From NCBI RefSeq assembly GCF_000814825.1, contig NZ_CP009302.1:1240001-1304000 (forward strand): a stretch of 64,000 nt of DNA. Direction: 5' to 3'. This document shows positions 16,703 to 26,241 of the stretch, piece after piece. Origin of the DNA: Berryella intestinalis. Its GTDB lineage: Bacteria; Actinomycetota; Coriobacteriia; Coriobacteriales; Eggerthellaceae. Numbering within the stretch: position 1 is the first letter of the stretch; every line of letters begins with the position of its first letter. The notes beneath the pieces were generated by a model. That model ran no database searches, was not told where the DNA came from, and was given only the letters and a program-made list of their open reading frames with translations. The position numbers and the translations under genes are program-made.

Positions 16703-17698
16703 CTACAGATCCATGTCGATGCTGATCTGCGACCCCTCGGCCTGCCTGAGCACGCGGTTCTCGGAGAGCTTCTCCGCGAACCCCCCTATGGGATGCATAT
16801 CGTTGATATAGCTTTCCTGCGTGCGGTGGATCACCGTGCCGACGCCGGAGGAGGTGAGCAGCTCGATGAGCAACGCATGGGGCGTTGTGCCGTTGATGAT
16901 ATGGGCGCGCAGGACACCGCGGTCGATGGCGGCGACGCAGCTTTTGAGCTTGGGGATCATACCGGACGAAATGCGCTTCTCATCGACGATACGGTAGGCC
17001 TCGTCGCGCGTGATGTTCGAGATGAGCGACGTCTTGTCCTCGAAATTCGTGTAGAGCCCGTCCACATCGGTGAGATAGATGAGCTTGTGAGCCCCCACCG
17101 CACCCGCGATCGCGCCCGCCGCAACGTCGGCGTTGATGTTGAAGTAACCGCCGTCTTCGCCCAGCGCCACGCCGGCTATGACGGGAATGAAGTCGTTCTC
17201 GATGATCGCGTTGAGGTACTCGGTGTTGACCGCCGTGATATGCCCGACGCGCCCCAGCTCCTCGCAAACCTGATCGGCGATGAGCGTCCCGCCGTCGCAT
17301 CCGGACACCCCGACCGCGAGGTTCCCGTGGCGGTTGATCTCCCGCACGAGGTTCTGGTTGACCGTGCCCACCATGACCGAACGCACGATATCCATCGCTT
17401 CGGGCGTGGTGACGCGCTGCCCGTCTTTGAATTCGACCGGGATGGCGGCCCGCTCCATAGCGGCGCTGATGTCCTTGCCGCCGCCATGGACGATGATGAG
17501 GTTGATACCGATGATCTTCAGCAGAACGATATCACTCATGACCTGGGAACATAATTCGGGATCACTCATAGCCGACCCACCGTACTTGATGACGATGGTC
17601 TTGCCGGTAGCCTCTTTGATCCACGGAAGGGCATCGGCGAGGACCTCGCCGAACACCGGAAGGCTGCCGCGGCTCTGCGTATCTCGAGCGAGCTTCAT
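16703..17698 (-). CDS. argB: Acetylglutamate kinase with a C-terminal extension
   Basis: The 331-residue amino-acid kinase phosphorylates N-acetylglutamate, the second step of arginine synthesis. Motifs are IVIKYGGSAM (phosphate loop, about residue 36), IIVHGGGKDI near residue 68 and the GMIPKL segment near residue 260. The ATG at 17698 follows GAGGTG. After the usual end (GTVI) there is a tail of about 40 residues not normally present. No argC, argJ, argD, argG or argH is nearby, so the gene stands apart from a biosynthetic operon. A good -10 (TATAAT) lies upstream. It faces argR. Confidence 0.94.
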   Translation of the reverse strand: MKLARDTQSRGSLPVFGEVLADALPWIKEATGKTIVIKYGGSAMSDPELCSQVMSDIVLLKIIGINLIIVHGGGKDISAAMERAAIPVEFKDGQRVTTPEAMDIVRSVMVGTVNQNLVREINRHGNLAVGVSGCDGGTLIADQVCEELGRVGHITAVNTEYLNAIIENDFIPVIAGVALGEDGGYFNINADVAAGAIAGAVGAHKLIYLTDVDGLYTNFEDKTSLISNITRDEAYRIVDEKRISSGMIPKLKSCVAAIDRGVLRAHIINGTTPHALLIELLTSSGVGTVIHRTQESYINDMHPIGGFAEKLSENRVLRQAEGSQISIDMDL

Positions 17699-17870
17699 AG
17701 ACACTTCACCTCGTTGATCGTCGGATCGCATACGACGCCCCGAGACCTCCGCGCAACGAGCTCACGCCCGTACCGAACGACCCGCCCGAGCGCAGGCCGA
17801 ATGAAACCTCGTCCGGCCGTTTCACAGGGCGGATCGGGAAGAAAACCCCGAAGCGTAAAACACCCCTGTG

Positions 17871-17876
17871 ATTATA
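17871..17876 (-). promoter_or_regulatory. argB -10 box
   Basis: The minus strand reads a perfect TATAAT here, about 175 bases before the argB start. No convincing -35 is present, so an activator or extended contacts may be needed. Confidence 0.4.
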
Positions 17877-17892
17877 CCCGTTAAATTATCCA

Positions 17893-18396
17893 TTACCGCT
17901 GGGAAGACGTTTTGCACAGCAAGGCGACCGCCGTGGCGGATATCCCCTCTCCCCGGCCCTCGAACCCCAGATGTTCGGTGGTAGTGGCCTTGACCCCGAC
18001 GTTTTCGACCGGGATGCCCATCGCCTGGGCGAGGTTGCGCCGCATGGCCTCGCGATGCGGCGCCATCTTAGGGGCTTGGGCCGCGATGACGGAATCGACG
18101 TCGAGGATGTCGTAGCCCTGTTCGCTCACGTAGCGCGCAACGCGGGCAAGCAGGACCATGGAATCCGCCCCTTCGTAGGCGGGATCGGTATCGGGAAAGA
18201 GCTTTCCCACGTCCCCGCCGCGCACGCCGCCCAAAAGCGCGTCGCTTACCGCATGGGCCAGCACGTCGGCATCCGAATGGCCGAGCAGCCCCTTGTCGAA
18301 GGGGATGTCGACGCCGCCGATGATGCACTTGCGGCCTTCGACGAGCGCATGGACGTCCATCCCCTGGCCGATGCGCAGGCAGCTGAAATCGGACAT
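17893..18396 (-). CDS. ispF: 2-C-methyl-D-erythritol 2,4-cyclodiphosphate synthase
   Basis: The 167-residue trimeric enzyme of the MEP isoprenoid pathway closes the cyclodiphosphate ring of CDP-methylerythritol phosphate, releasing CMP. The signature [11 protein letters not shown] carries the zinc-binding Asp and His near the N-terminus. Also seen are [14 protein letters not shown] and, at the C-terminus, [17 protein letters not shown]. It begins two bases after the ispD stop, so the pair is one transcription and translation unit. Length is normal. Confidence 0.96.
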   Translation of the reverse strand: MSDFSCLRIGQGMDVHALVEGRKCIIGGVDIPFDKGLLGHSDADVLAHAVSDALLGGVRGGDVGKLFPDTDPAYEGADSMVLLARVARYVSEQGYDILDVDSVIAAQAPKMAPHREAMRRNLAQAMGIPVENVGVKATTTEHLGFEGRGEGISATAVALLCKTSSQR

Positions 18397-18398
18397 GG

Positions 18399-19235
18399 TC
18401 ACCCCTTCATCCCAAACAGGCGCATCACCGCAGCGCTGAGCAGCTCGTAGTCTTCGGGAACGGTGAGCTTGATGTTGTCGCGCGTCCCCTCGACCACCAG
18501 TATGTGACCGCCCAAGCGCTCGATGAGCGACGAATCGTCGGTGCCGACGAACCCTTCTGACAGCGCCGCCGAATGGGCGCGGCGATAGATCCCCGTGCGG
18601 AAAACCTGGGGGGTCTGAGCGTTCCAGAACACCGTGCGATCGGGCGTCCCCACGATGACGCCGTTCTCCACGATCTTCAGCGTGTCGACCGACGGATGGG
18701 CCACCACGGCCCCATCGCAGTCGATGTTGCCCTTCACCGTGGCGATGGTGTGCTCGATGAGATCGGGTGTGACCAGGGGTCTGGCCCCGTCGTGCAGAAC
18801 AACGTACTCGAAGTCGTCGGGAACCAGCTCCAGCCCCGAAAAAGCGCTTTCCTGGCGCGTCGCCCCCGCAGGGGCGATCACGACCGGCGTGACGAACGGG
18901 AAGGGATCGATGGCGCGGCGCAGGTACTCGTCGATGCGGTCCTGCGGGCACACCACGACGATGAGCCCGATGTCCCCTACCGCGTCGAACGATTCCGCCG
19001 ACCAGGTAAGAACCGGCTTTCCGGCGATTTCGACCAGCTGCTTTCCGCCTATCTGGCCGAAGCGCTCCCCCGTTCCCCCCGCCAAGATGATCGCGGCGGT
19101 TCGGGGGTTTTTGTCCATTTTCCCCTCGAGACCGGACATGGCCTCGGTGAACAGGTCGCTTCTCAGACCTGAGGAAACGATGTGCGGCTCGCGGAGACCC
19201 TGCGGCGCATAAACCGGATCGACCGTGTTCGCCAT
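18399..19235 (-). CDS. ispD: 2-C-methyl-D-erythritol 4-phosphate cytidylyltransferase
   Basis: The 278-residue enzyme joins MEP and CTP to CDP-ME in the MEP pathway. The nucleotide loop [13 protein letters not shown] (about residues 49-61), [11 protein letters not shown] and [11 protein letters not shown] match IspD. The ATG at 19235 has AAGGGG at five bases. That start gives an N-terminal extension of about 39 residues not usual in the family. An internal ATG at 19118, preceded by GAGGGG, would give a normal-length protein of about 239 residues. Both starts are plausible. ispF follows after two bases. Confidence 0.95.
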   Translation of the reverse strand: MANTVDPVYAPQGLREPHIVSSGLRSDLFTEAMSGLEGKMDKNPRTAAIILAGGTGERFGQIGGKQLVEIAGKPVLTWSAESFDAVGDIGLIVVVCPQDRIDEYLRRAIDPFPFVTPVVIAPAGATRQESAFSGLELVPDDFEYVVLHDGARPLVTPDLIEHTIATVKGNIDCDGAVVAHPSVDTLKIVENGVIVGTPDRTVFWNAQTPQVFRTGIYRRAHSAALSEGFVGTDDSSLIERLGGHILVVEGTRDNIKLTVPEDYELLSAAVMRLFGMKG

Positions 19236-19550
19236 ACCAGCCCCTTTTTCTCACACGCCGGAACCGACCGCGCACGGCCGGCATCCAGCGAAAACGACGT
19301 TTGATAGAGATTATCTCACAACACCGGTCGGTGACGGCGCTTCCGGCGGACATGGCGAATCATGGCCACCCGCATCGCGCAGCGCAGGCTAAAGCCATGA
19401 ATCGAAAGACGGAGGCCGAGAGCTTCCCGCCCCCGGTCTCCGTACTGAAAACCGCTGCTCAGCGCACCATCCGTTCGAGGTATCGGCCTGCAAGCGGAAG
19501 CTTTCCCGCCTCCATGCGCGCCGACCCCGCGTCGAAGCGCCTCATATTGC
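19236..19550. other. Intergenic stretch between clpC and ispD
   Basis: Both neighbours run on the minus strand. I see no gene, RNA or convincing terminator in these 315 bases. The ispD promoter must lie here unless there is read-through from clpC. Confidence 0.4.
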
Positions 19551-22115
19551 CTAGTCAGCCGCACCGCCGGAGAGCAGGCCGCCCGAAGGGACGCTCGCGT
19601 TGCCCAGGTTGTAGCCCTTGAGCAGCGTCTCTGCCTCCCGCGCGATGCTGTCGCGCTTCCGAGGGGCGGGAATCTCGCCGGTACCGCGCGCAAAGACCAG
19701 CTCTCCGCCCTCGGCATCGACCTCCACGATATCGCCCGGAGCCCAGACGCCTTCGAGGATCTCCTCGGAAAGACGGTCTTCCAGCATGCGCTGGATGGCG
19801 CGGCGCAAGGGACGCGCCCCGAACGTCTTGTCGGTACCCTCCTTGGCGATGAGCCTGCACGCCTCGTCGCTGAGGTTGACGGACATCCCCTGCGCGATCA
19901 TGCGCTCGCGCAGATCGTCGATCATGAGGCGGACGATGCGGACGATCTGGTCTTCGGTAAGCGACTTGAAGACGATGATCTCGTCCAGACGGTTCAGGAA
20001 TTCGGGTCTGAACAGCTTCTTGAGCTCGCTCATAACGCGGCCTTGGATCTCCTTGTCCGACAAGCCGGCCCCCGCGTCGGCGCTGAAGCCGAGCGTTTGC
20101 GTGGAGGCGATCTCGCGCGCGCCCACGTTCGACGTCATGATGATGACGGTGTTGCGGAAATCGACCGTGCGCCCCTGCCCGTCGGTCAGGCGACCCTCTT
20201 CGAGGATCTGGAGCAGGATGTTGAACACGTCGGGATGGGCCTTCTCGATCTCGTCGAACAGCAGCACCGAATAGGGCCTCTGGCGAACCGCCGTGGTGAG
20301 CTGGCCGCCCTCGTCGTAGCCGACGTAACCGGGGGGCGAGCCGACCAGGCGCGACACCGTATGCTTCTCCATGTACTCGGACATATCGAAGCTCAGCAGC
20401 GCCTCTTCGCTGTTGAACAGGAACTCGGCGAGCGTCTTGGCGAGCTCGGTCTTGCCCACGCCCGACGGGCCCAGGAAGATGAACGAGCCGCTGGGGCGCT
20501 TGGGGTCCTTCAGGCCCGCGCGGCTGCGGCGGATGGCCTTGGACAGCGCCGTAACGGCCTCGTCCTGGCCGATGACGCGTTCGTGCAGCACCGACTCCAT
20601 GCGCAGGAGCTTCTCGGTCTCGGCTTCCGTGAGGTTCGACACGGGCACGCCGGTGGATTGGGAGACGATGTCGGCGATGTCTTCGACCGTAACCTCCTGC
20701 ACGGTTTTGGAGGACTCGTCCTCCCACCTCTGCCGCGCTTCGTCGCGCTTCTGCTTGAGCTGGCCCTCTTCATCGCGCAGGCGCGCCGCCTCCTCGAAAT
20801 CCTGGGCGGCGATCGCCTCTTCCTTGCGCGCCTTGACCGAGCGCAGCTCCTCGTCCAGCTCGTGCAGCTCGGGGGGAAGCGTCATGTTGCGGATGCGCAT
20901 GCGCGCGCCGGCCTCGTCGAGCACGTCGATGGCCTTGTCGGGAAGGAAGCGGTCCTGGATGTAGCGGTTCGACAGCTTGACCGCCGCATGGAGCGACTCG
21001 TCGGTGAAGTGCACGCGGTGATGGGCCTCGTAGCGGTCGCGCAGCCCCTCCATGATGCGGATGGCCTGCTCTTCGTTGGGCTCGCCCACCGTAAGCGGCT
21101 GGAATCGGCGGTTGAGGGCCGAGTCCTTCTCGAAGTGCTTGCGGTACTCGTCGATGGTGGTGGCGCCGATCACCTGGATCTCGCCGCGGGACAGGGGCGG
21201 CTTGAGGATGGCTGCGGCGTCGATGGACCCTTCGGCCGAACCCGCTCCGATGAGCGTGTGGATCTCGTCGATGAACAGGATGATGTCGCCCGCATCGGCG
21301 ACCTCGCGCACGACCTTCTTCAAACGGTCCTCGAACTCGCCACGGTACTTCGACCCCGCCACGAGCGCAGAGAGGTCGAGCGTCACCACGCGCTTGTCCC
21401 GCAGGATATCGGGCACCTGGTTCGATACGATGAGCTGCGCCAAGCCCTCGACTGCGGCGGTTTTGCCCACGCCGGGCTCGCCGATCAGCAGCGGGTTGTT
21501 CTTCTGGCGCCGCGAGAGCGTCTGCATGATGCGCTCGATCTCGCCGGCGCGCCCGATGACCGGGTCGAGCTTTCCCTCGCGCGCCTTCTTGGTGAGGTCG
21601 GTGCCGAACTCCTTCAACGGGGAATCGCCCTTCTGGGGATCTTGCACGAAGGGGTTGCGCCCGGCATACACCGGGCTTTGGCCCACCAGGTCGTTCAGGG
21701 CGCCGCGGATGTCGTCGCCCGAAACGTTCAGGCGGGACAGCACGCTGAGCGCCGTGCCCTCTCCCTCGCGCACGATGCCCAGCAGCAGGTGCTCGGTGGA
21801 GATGTAGCTCTGACCCATCTGCATGGCCTCGCGCAGCGCGTTTTCGAGGACCCGCTTGACGCGCGGCGTGAACGAGAGGTGCCCGGACACGTCGGCGTCG
21901 GCGTCGATGGTGACTACCTGGCGAATGCCCTGGACCACCGCCTCGTGCTGAACGTTGAGCCTCTGGAGCGCCTGGGCGGCCAGGCCGTCTTTTTCCTGTA
22001 TGAGCCCCAAAAGAAGGTGCTCGGTGCCCACGTAGGGCTGGTGAAGGACGCGCGCCTCGTCCTGAGCGAGGACGAGGACCTTGCGCGCCTTGTCCGTGAA
22101 TTTCTCGAATGACAC
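19551..22115 (-). CDS. clpC: ClpC-type AAA+ unfoldase
   Basis: The 854-residue Hsp100 ATPase unfolds proteins for the ClpP protease. Order: two Clp_N repeats (about residues 1-145), AAA-1 with Walker A GEPGVGKT near 212, a UVR-type middle segment ([15 protein letters not shown], about 430-455), AAA-2 with Walker A GPSGVGKT near 548, and a C-terminal small domain. The UVR segment separates ClpC from ClpB. I choose the GTG at 22115, six bases after GGCAGG. A TTG two codons earlier is less likely. A CIRCE element covers its promoter, pointing to HrcA heat-shock control. No mcsA, mcsB or ctsR is next to it. Confidence 0.97.
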   Translation of the reverse strand: MSFEKFTDKARKVLVLAQDEARVLHQPYVGTEHLLLGLIQEKDGLAAQALQRLNVQHEAVVQGIRQVVTIDADADVSGHLSFTPRVKRVLENALREAMQMGQSYISTEHLLLGIVREGEGTALSVLSRLNVSGDDIRGALNDLVGQSPVYAGRNPFVQDPQKGDSPLKEFGTDLTKKAREGKLDPVIGRAGEIERIMQTLSRRQKNNPLLIGEPGVGKTAAVEGLAQLIVSNQVPDILRDKRVVTLDLSALVAGSKYRGEFEDRLKKVVREVADAGDIILFIDEIHTLIGAGSAEGSIDAAAILKPPLSRGEIQVIGATTIDEYRKHFEKDSALNRRFQPLTVGEPNEEQAIRIMEGLRDRYEAHHRVHFTDESLHAAVKLSNRYIQDRFLPDKAIDVLDEAGARMRIRNMTLPPELHELDEELRSVKARKEEAIAAQDFEEAARLRDEEGQLKQKRDEARQRWEDESSKTVQEVTVEDIADIVSQSTGVPVSNLTEAETEKLLRMESVLHERVIGQDEAVTALSKAIRRSRAGLKDPKRPSGSFIFLGPSGVGKTELAKTLAEFLFNSEEALLSFDMSEYMEKHTVSRLVGSPPGYVGYDEGGQLTTAVRQRPYSVLLFDEIEKAHPDVFNILLQILEEGRLTDGQGRTVDFRNTVIIMTSNVGAREIASTQTLGFSADAGAGLSDKEIQGRVMSELKKLFRPEFLNRLDEIIVFKSLTEDQIVRIVRLMIDDLRERMIAQGMSVNLSDEACRLIAKEGTDKTFGARPLRRAIQRMLEDRLSEEILEGVWAPGDIVEVDAEGGELVFARGTGEIPAPRKRDSIAREAETLLKGYNLGNASVPSGGLLSGGAAD

Positions 22116-22154
22116 AGGCAACCTGCCTTTCTGTCGTTTCAGGTTTCTGCAATC

Positions 22155-22181
22155 CTAGCACTCTTCATTTTTGAGTGCCAA
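22155..22181 (-). promoter_or_regulatory. CIRCE element (HrcA operator) over the clpC promoter
   Basis: The plus strand reads CTAGCACTC, nine bases, GAGTGCCAA. That matches the CIRCE consensus TTAGCACTC-N9-GAGTGCTAA at 16 of 18 positions. On the minus strand TTGGCA, 18 bases, TAGGAT forms a promoter lying within it, so HrcA binding would block transcription. Confidence 0.88.
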
Positions 22182-22316
22182 TTCGACACCTTCCCGACAC
22201 CAGAGAACAAGGCAAAACCACAGCGCCGCGGTGGGGCGGCAAGCCGCCGTTGCGTGCTATGCTTGTCCGCTCAGAGCCGCATTCCGTCATCGCCTTCAAA
22301 AGGAGAGCCGTCCGCT

Positions 22317-23366
22317 ATGAAGATCAACCACGCGATCATCCACGTATTCGACTTCGATTCCGCCGTCAACGTGATCGCGCGCGAGGAAATCGACCTCGAG
22401 GGGAAAACCGCGCGCAGCTTCATCGAAAAGCATATGAGAAAGGCGCTGGGAAGCATCGACAACCAGCACGGGACCTTCTACGAGGACAGCGCGTTTTCAG
22501 ACGAGCTGCAAGGCTATGCGAACGGCCAGCGCGGCTTCGTGGAGCTATCCGCCCAGATAGCGGACTTCCTGGGAACGGAGCTTGGGAACGCGGCCAGCCC
22601 CGCCTCGACCGACCTGCTGGTGGCCGACTTCGAAGAGGAGCCCGACCAGCCCGCCGCCGATGCGAGCGAGGCCGAGGCGGCGGCCGCGTTCAGCGGGCGT
22701 GCGCGGCGCTTCTTCGGCATCTTCCTCTTCGAGATCAAGCAGGCCTACATGCACGAGGTGGGAGGCGGCGGGCGCACCGACATCGCGCGGCGCTACGCGA
22801 TCCTTCCCAACCCTTCGCAGAAAGTGCAGTCATACGCCCTGATCGACCTGCGAAGCGGCAAGATCGAGATCTCGGACAGGAAGCGCCGGATCGCCGGAGA
22901 GGACCGCTGGCTTCTGGCCGACGGCCTTTTGCAGTGCTCGACCGCGGCATCGGGAAGGGAAACCTTCTCCCAGGTGACCGAAACGGTCGAGGCGGTGGCG
23001 AAAGAGTACGGCTCGAACGCCGCGCTCGCCGTGTCGAAGGCGAAGGCCTGCGTGCAGGAAGGGTCCGGCGATGGCGACGGGTTCGACCTCGACAAGCTGG
23101 GTGAGGAGGCGTTCGGCGACAACGCCGAGATGAAGCGCCGTTTCAGGGAAGCGGCCGAGGAGGGCAACCTGCCCGCGCGCATCGACCTGGGAAGGGATAC
23201 GGCGCGCCGCGTCGCCAAGACCCACAAGATCCGCACCGACACCGGCATCGAGATCTCGTTTCCCGCCGAATACAGCCGCAACTCGGACTTCATCGAGTTC
23301 AGCAGCGAACCGAACGGCCTGATCTCGATCGAAGTGAAGAACATCTCGAACATCGAGAACCGGTAG
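22317..23366 (+). CDS. Nucleoid-associated protein, NdpA/YejK (NA37) family
   Basis: The 349-residue protein starts at an ATG with AAAAGGAG about 11 bases upstream. It matches the NA37 family: an N-terminal alpha/beta part beginning with IIHVFDFD, a central part including FFGIFLFEIKQAYMHEV, and a C-terminal part ending ISIEVKNISNIENR. Family members bind DNA or the nucleoid, but their biochemical role is poorly defined. Some act in phage-related or defence contexts. Here it is a lone gene between heat-shock clpC (divergent) and lysS (convergent), with no mobile-element features around it. Confidence 0.75.
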   Translation: MKINHAIIHVFDFDSAVNVIAREEIDLEGKTARSFIEKHMRKALGSIDNQHGTFYEDSAFSDELQGYANGQRGFVELSAQIADFLGTELGNAASPASTDLLVADFEEEPDQPAADASEAEAAAAFSGRARRFFGIFLFEIKQAYMHEVGGGGRTDIARRYAILPNPSQKVQSYALIDLRSGKIEISDRKRRIAGEDRWLLADGLLQCSTAASGRETFSQVTETVEAVAKEYGSNAALAVSKAKACVQEGSGDGDGFDLDKLGEEAFGDNAEMKRRFREAAEEGNLPARIDLGRDTARRVAKTHKIRTDTGIEISFPAEYSRNSDFIEFSSEPNGLISIEVKNISNIENR

Positions 23367-23401
23367 CGCGGAAAAACCGCCTTCCCGCAGCTTTTCAAAC
23401 C

Positions 23402-23437
23402 CGGGTCGGCCGCCCGATCGGCGAGGCGGCCGACCCG
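23402..23437. terminator. Bidirectional terminator-like hairpin
   Basis: The 13-bp perfect stem CGGGTCGGCCGCC/GGCGGCCGACCCG, with a 10-base loop, lies between the convergent nucleoid-protein and lysS genes. No clear T-run follows on either side. Confidence 0.65.
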
Positions 23438-23449
23438 TCGTCGGGCAAT

Positions 23450-25027
23450 TTAGAGCGCTTCGTTCCTCATATGGGGGAACAGCAGCACGTCGCGGATGGA
23501 TTCCGAGTCGGTGAGCAGCATGACCAAACGGTCGATGCCGATGCCGACGCCGCCTGCGGGCGGCATCCCGTACTCGAGGGCGCGGATGTAGTCCGCGTCG
23601 TAGCCCATGGCCTCGTCGTCTCCCAGATCCTTCGCCTCCACCTGGGCGCGGAACCGCTCGGCCTGGTCGATCGGGTCGTTCAGCTCGTTGAAGGCGTTGG
23701 CGTACTCGTGACCGCAGATGAACAGCTCGAAGCGCTGGGTGAGGGCGGGGTCGTCCTCTTTCTTCTTCGCAAGCGGGGACACCTCGAGCGGGTGATCGCA
23801 CACGAAGGTGGGCTGCACGAGCGTATCCTCGACCACGGCTTCGAACAGCTCGCCGATGATCTTGCCGTTGCCCCACGCGTCTTCGATCTGGCCCACGCCG
23901 TTGGCCCGCGCGATGCGCACCAGTTCGGCGCGGTCCATGGAAACGTCGACGGGCTCGGCGATGCGCTCGTTGATGAGCTCGGTCATGCTCGCGTCGCGCC
24001 ACTCCCCTCCCAGGTCGATCTCCTGACCCTGGTAGCTCACCTTCAGCGTCCCGCACGCAGCGAGCGCGGCCGCCTGCACGAAGCCGCGGGTGAGCCGCTT
24101 CATGCCCTCGAGGTCCGTGAACGCCTGATAGGCCTCCATCGTGGTGAACTCGGGGTTGTGGTACGGATCCATGCCCTCGTTGCGGAACTGCCGCCCGATC
24201 TCGAACACGCGCTCGAACCCGCCCACCAGAAGGCGCTTCAGGTGCAGTTCGGTGGCGATGCGCAGGTAGAACTCGCGATCGAGCGCGTTATGGTGCGTCT
24301 CGAAGGGGCGCGCGTTGGCACCGCCGGGAATGGCGTGGAGGATGGGGGTCTCGACCTCGTAGAAACCGTTGTCCTCCATGTAGCGGCGGATGGCCGATAT
24401 GATCTTGAAGCGCTTCTCGAACGTCGAGCGCACCTCGGGGTTCACCACGAGGTCGACGTAGCGCTGACGGTAGCGCACCTCTTTGTTGGAAAGCCCGTGG
24501 AACTTCTCGGGAAGCGGGCGGATCGACTTGCTGAGCAGCTCGAAGCGCTCGACGGCAACCGAGAGCTGGCCGCGGCGGGTGCGCATGACCGTGCCGAACG
24601 CGCCCATCCAGTCGCCCAGGTCGAGGTCCTTGAGTTCGGCGTACGCCTCGTCGCCCAGCGCGTTGATCCGGCAGAACAGCTGGATGTCACCGGTCGTATC
24701 GCGCAGGGTGAGAAACGTGATCTTGCCCTGCACGCGCTTGGCCATCACGCGGCCCGCGACCGCCACCGCATCCTCGGTGGAATCCCCGTCGCCCAGGTGG
24801 CCGTAACGTCCCTCGAGATCGGCGACGTGATCGGTGTAGTCGAAGGCGTGGCCGTAGGGGTTTTCGCCCGCCGCGATGAGGGCGGAGCGCTTGTTCTTGC
24901 GAACCTCGACGGGATCGTCCTCGATAACCTGGCAGGCACTCTGGGCATCCTGCGCGGAGCCGGCGGCCCCATCCGGGCCGGCGGCCTGATCCGTTCCCTC
25001 GGGCGAAGCGTTCTCAAATTCAGCCAT
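23450..25027 (-). CDS. lysS: Lysine--tRNA ligase, class II
   Basis: The 525-residue synthetase charges tRNA-Lys. An N-terminal acidic, Ala-rich tail of about 40 residues precedes the OB-fold anticodon domain (about 60-180). The catalytic core shows motif 1 near RQRYVDLVVNPEVR, motif 2 in RQFRNEGMDPYHNPEFT and motif 3 in GIGIDRLVMLLT near the C-terminus. GAGGGAA precedes the ATG. It follows greA with a 96-bp gap on the same strand, a pairing common in actinobacteria and Firmicutes. Confidence 0.97.
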   Translation of the reverse strand: MAEFENASPEGTDQAAGPDGAAGSAQDAQSACQVIEDDPVEVRKNKRSALIAAGENPYGHAFDYTDHVADLEGRYGHLGDGDSTEDAVAVAGRVMAKRVQGKITFLTLRDTTGDIQLFCRINALGDEAYAELKDLDLGDWMGAFGTVMRTRRGQLSVAVERFELLSKSIRPLPEKFHGLSNKEVRYRQRYVDLVVNPEVRSTFEKRFKIISAIRRYMEDNGFYEVETPILHAIPGGANARPFETHHNALDREFYLRIATELHLKRLLVGGFERVFEIGRQFRNEGMDPYHNPEFTTMEAYQAFTDLEGMKRLTRGFVQAAALAACGTLKVSYQGQEIDLGGEWRDASMTELINERIAEPVDVSMDRAELVRIARANGVGQIEDAWGNGKIIGELFEAVVEDTLVQPTFVCDHPLEVSPLAKKKEDDPALTQRFELFICGHEYANAFNELNDPIDQAERFRAQVEAKDLGDDEAMGYDADYIRALEYGMPPAGGVGIGIDRLVMLLTDSESIRDVLLFPHMRNEAL

Positions 25028-25123
25028 GGTGTTCCCTCTCGGTTCAAAACGACGCGACGGCGCGAGCTGGAAAAGCCGCGCCGCCGTGTGGAAGTGCTTC
25101 GGAGCGGCCCGCGCCCCGACGGT

Positions 25124-25594
25124 TTAATGCTCGATCTTGACGATCTCCATCACGATCTCGCGGCCGGTGGGGCCGACGGTGGTGACCGAATCGCCCTTTT
25201 TGCGGCCGATGAGCGCAGAGCCGACCGGGGACTCGTTGGAGATGCGCCCGTCGGCGACGGAGGCTTCGGCTGCGCCCACGATGGTGAACACGCGCTCGGA
25301 GCCGTTCAAGCTGACGTGGACGGTCGATCCGATGTTCACCTTGTTGGAGCGCTTCGGCGCGTCGACGACCGTGGCCTCCGACAGGATGTGGTTGATCTCG
25401 GAAATGCGCGCCTCGACCATGCCCTGCTCGTTTTTGGCGTCGTCGTACTCGGAGTTCTCGGAGATGTCGCCGAACTCGCGGGCGACCTTGATGCGCTCGC
25501 CGATCTCGGCGCGCTTCTCGGTTTCGAGGTAATGCAGCTCGTCTTCGAGCTTCGCGCGTCCTTCGGGCGTGAGGATCAGATTCTCGCTAGCCAT
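25124..25594 (-). CDS. greA: Transcription elongation factor GreA
   Basis: The 156-residue factor rescues arrested RNA polymerase by stimulating transcript cleavage. The N-terminal coiled-coil hairpin contains the catalytic acidic tip in GDISENSEYDDAK (about residues 40-52). The C-terminal FKBP-like part holds ISNESPVGSALIGRKKGD. The start at 25594 has a GCAGGA site. The upstream ATG at 25684 lacks one. It probably forms an operon with lysS. Confidence 0.96.
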   Translation of the reverse strand: MASENLILTPEGRAKLEDELHYLETEKRAEIGERIKVAREFGDISENSEYDDAKNEQGMVEARISEINHILSEATVVDAPKRSNKVNIGSTVHVSLNGSERVFTIVGAAEASVADGRISNESPVGSALIGRKKGDSVTTVGPTGREIVMEIVKIEH

Positions 25595-25654
25595 GATGTC
25601 CTGCTTTCGATGAACGGCCGCGCGGCCGTGTTCCGCCGCAGCGGAGCCTACATG

Positions 25655-25686
25655 AAAAAACGGTGCGTACCCTTCGGCGCGCACCG
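25655..25686 (-). terminator. Terminator after tatA
   Basis: CGGTGCG and CGCACCG pair around an 11-12-base inner loop. Read on the minus strand, six T residues follow. It separates tatA from greA-lysS. Confidence 0.85.
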
Positions 25687-25706
25687 CAGATGGTTCGTAC
25701 CGGGAA

Positions 25707-25970
25707 CTACGCTTCGGTAGATTCCTTGGACTTGACGACCTTCTTCACCGTCTTCTTGGGGGCCTCTTCGACCGCCTCGTCAACCTCGGGCTTCTCGTCG
25801 TCCAGATCCTCGGAGATCTCCTCTTGGACCTCCTTCATACCTGATCGGAGTCCCTTGACGGATTTGCCGATCGCGCTGCCCAGCTTGGGGAGCTGCTTGG
25901 GGCCGAAGATGAGGAGCACGACCAGAAGGATGATGACCAGCTCGGGCACACCCAGACCAAAAAGTTTCAC
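25707..25970 (-). CDS. tatA: Sec-independent translocase subunit TatA
   Basis: The 87-residue protein starts at a GTG (25970) five bases after TTGGAGG, which fits the family better than the ATG at 26024. It has one N-terminal membrane helix (about residues 8-21), the FGPKQLPKLG hinge, an amphipathic helix and a charged Glu/Lys-rich tail. TatA forms the pore-like complex for folded proteins with twin-arginine signals, such as the phosphoesterase and CotH-like proteins of this window. tatC is not in the window. Confidence 0.92.
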   Translation of the reverse strand: MKLFGLGVPELVIILLVVLLIFGPKQLPKLGSAIGKSVKGLRSGMKEVQEEISEDLDDEKPEVDEAVEEAPKKTVKKVVKSKESTEA

Positions 25971-26077
25971 GATAGCCTCCAATAGCCTTTCACGATGCGC
26001 GCCGCTCGATGGGATGCGACGCACCTGCTATAGAAAAAGGGATGCTGCACGTGTAACAACATCCCCTTCCATAACCA

Positions 26078-26154
26078 TGGTCGGGTTGACAGGATTTGAA
26101 CCTGCGGCCTCTGCGTCCCGAACGCAGCGCTCTACCAAGCTGAGCCACAACCCG
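26078..26154 (-). tRNA. tRNA-Pro (CGG anticodon)
   Basis: Read on the minus strand, the acceptor stem CGGGTTG pairs with CAACCCG, the anticodon loop is TTCGGGA (anticodon CGG), the T-loop is GTTCAAATC, and CCA is encoded. Confidence 0.95.
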
Positions 26155-26241
26155 TTGTGCCGATTAACAGCGGCTGAAATGATAGCACATGAGCACGGGG
26201 GTTGAAAGTAGAGTTTTGAGGGAGGCCGCGTGCGACGCAGG

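Noticed and set aside
20043-22112. A 689-codon plus-strand frame opposite clpC
   Set aside because: clpC is unmistakable on the minus strand. The plus frame has no family motifs.
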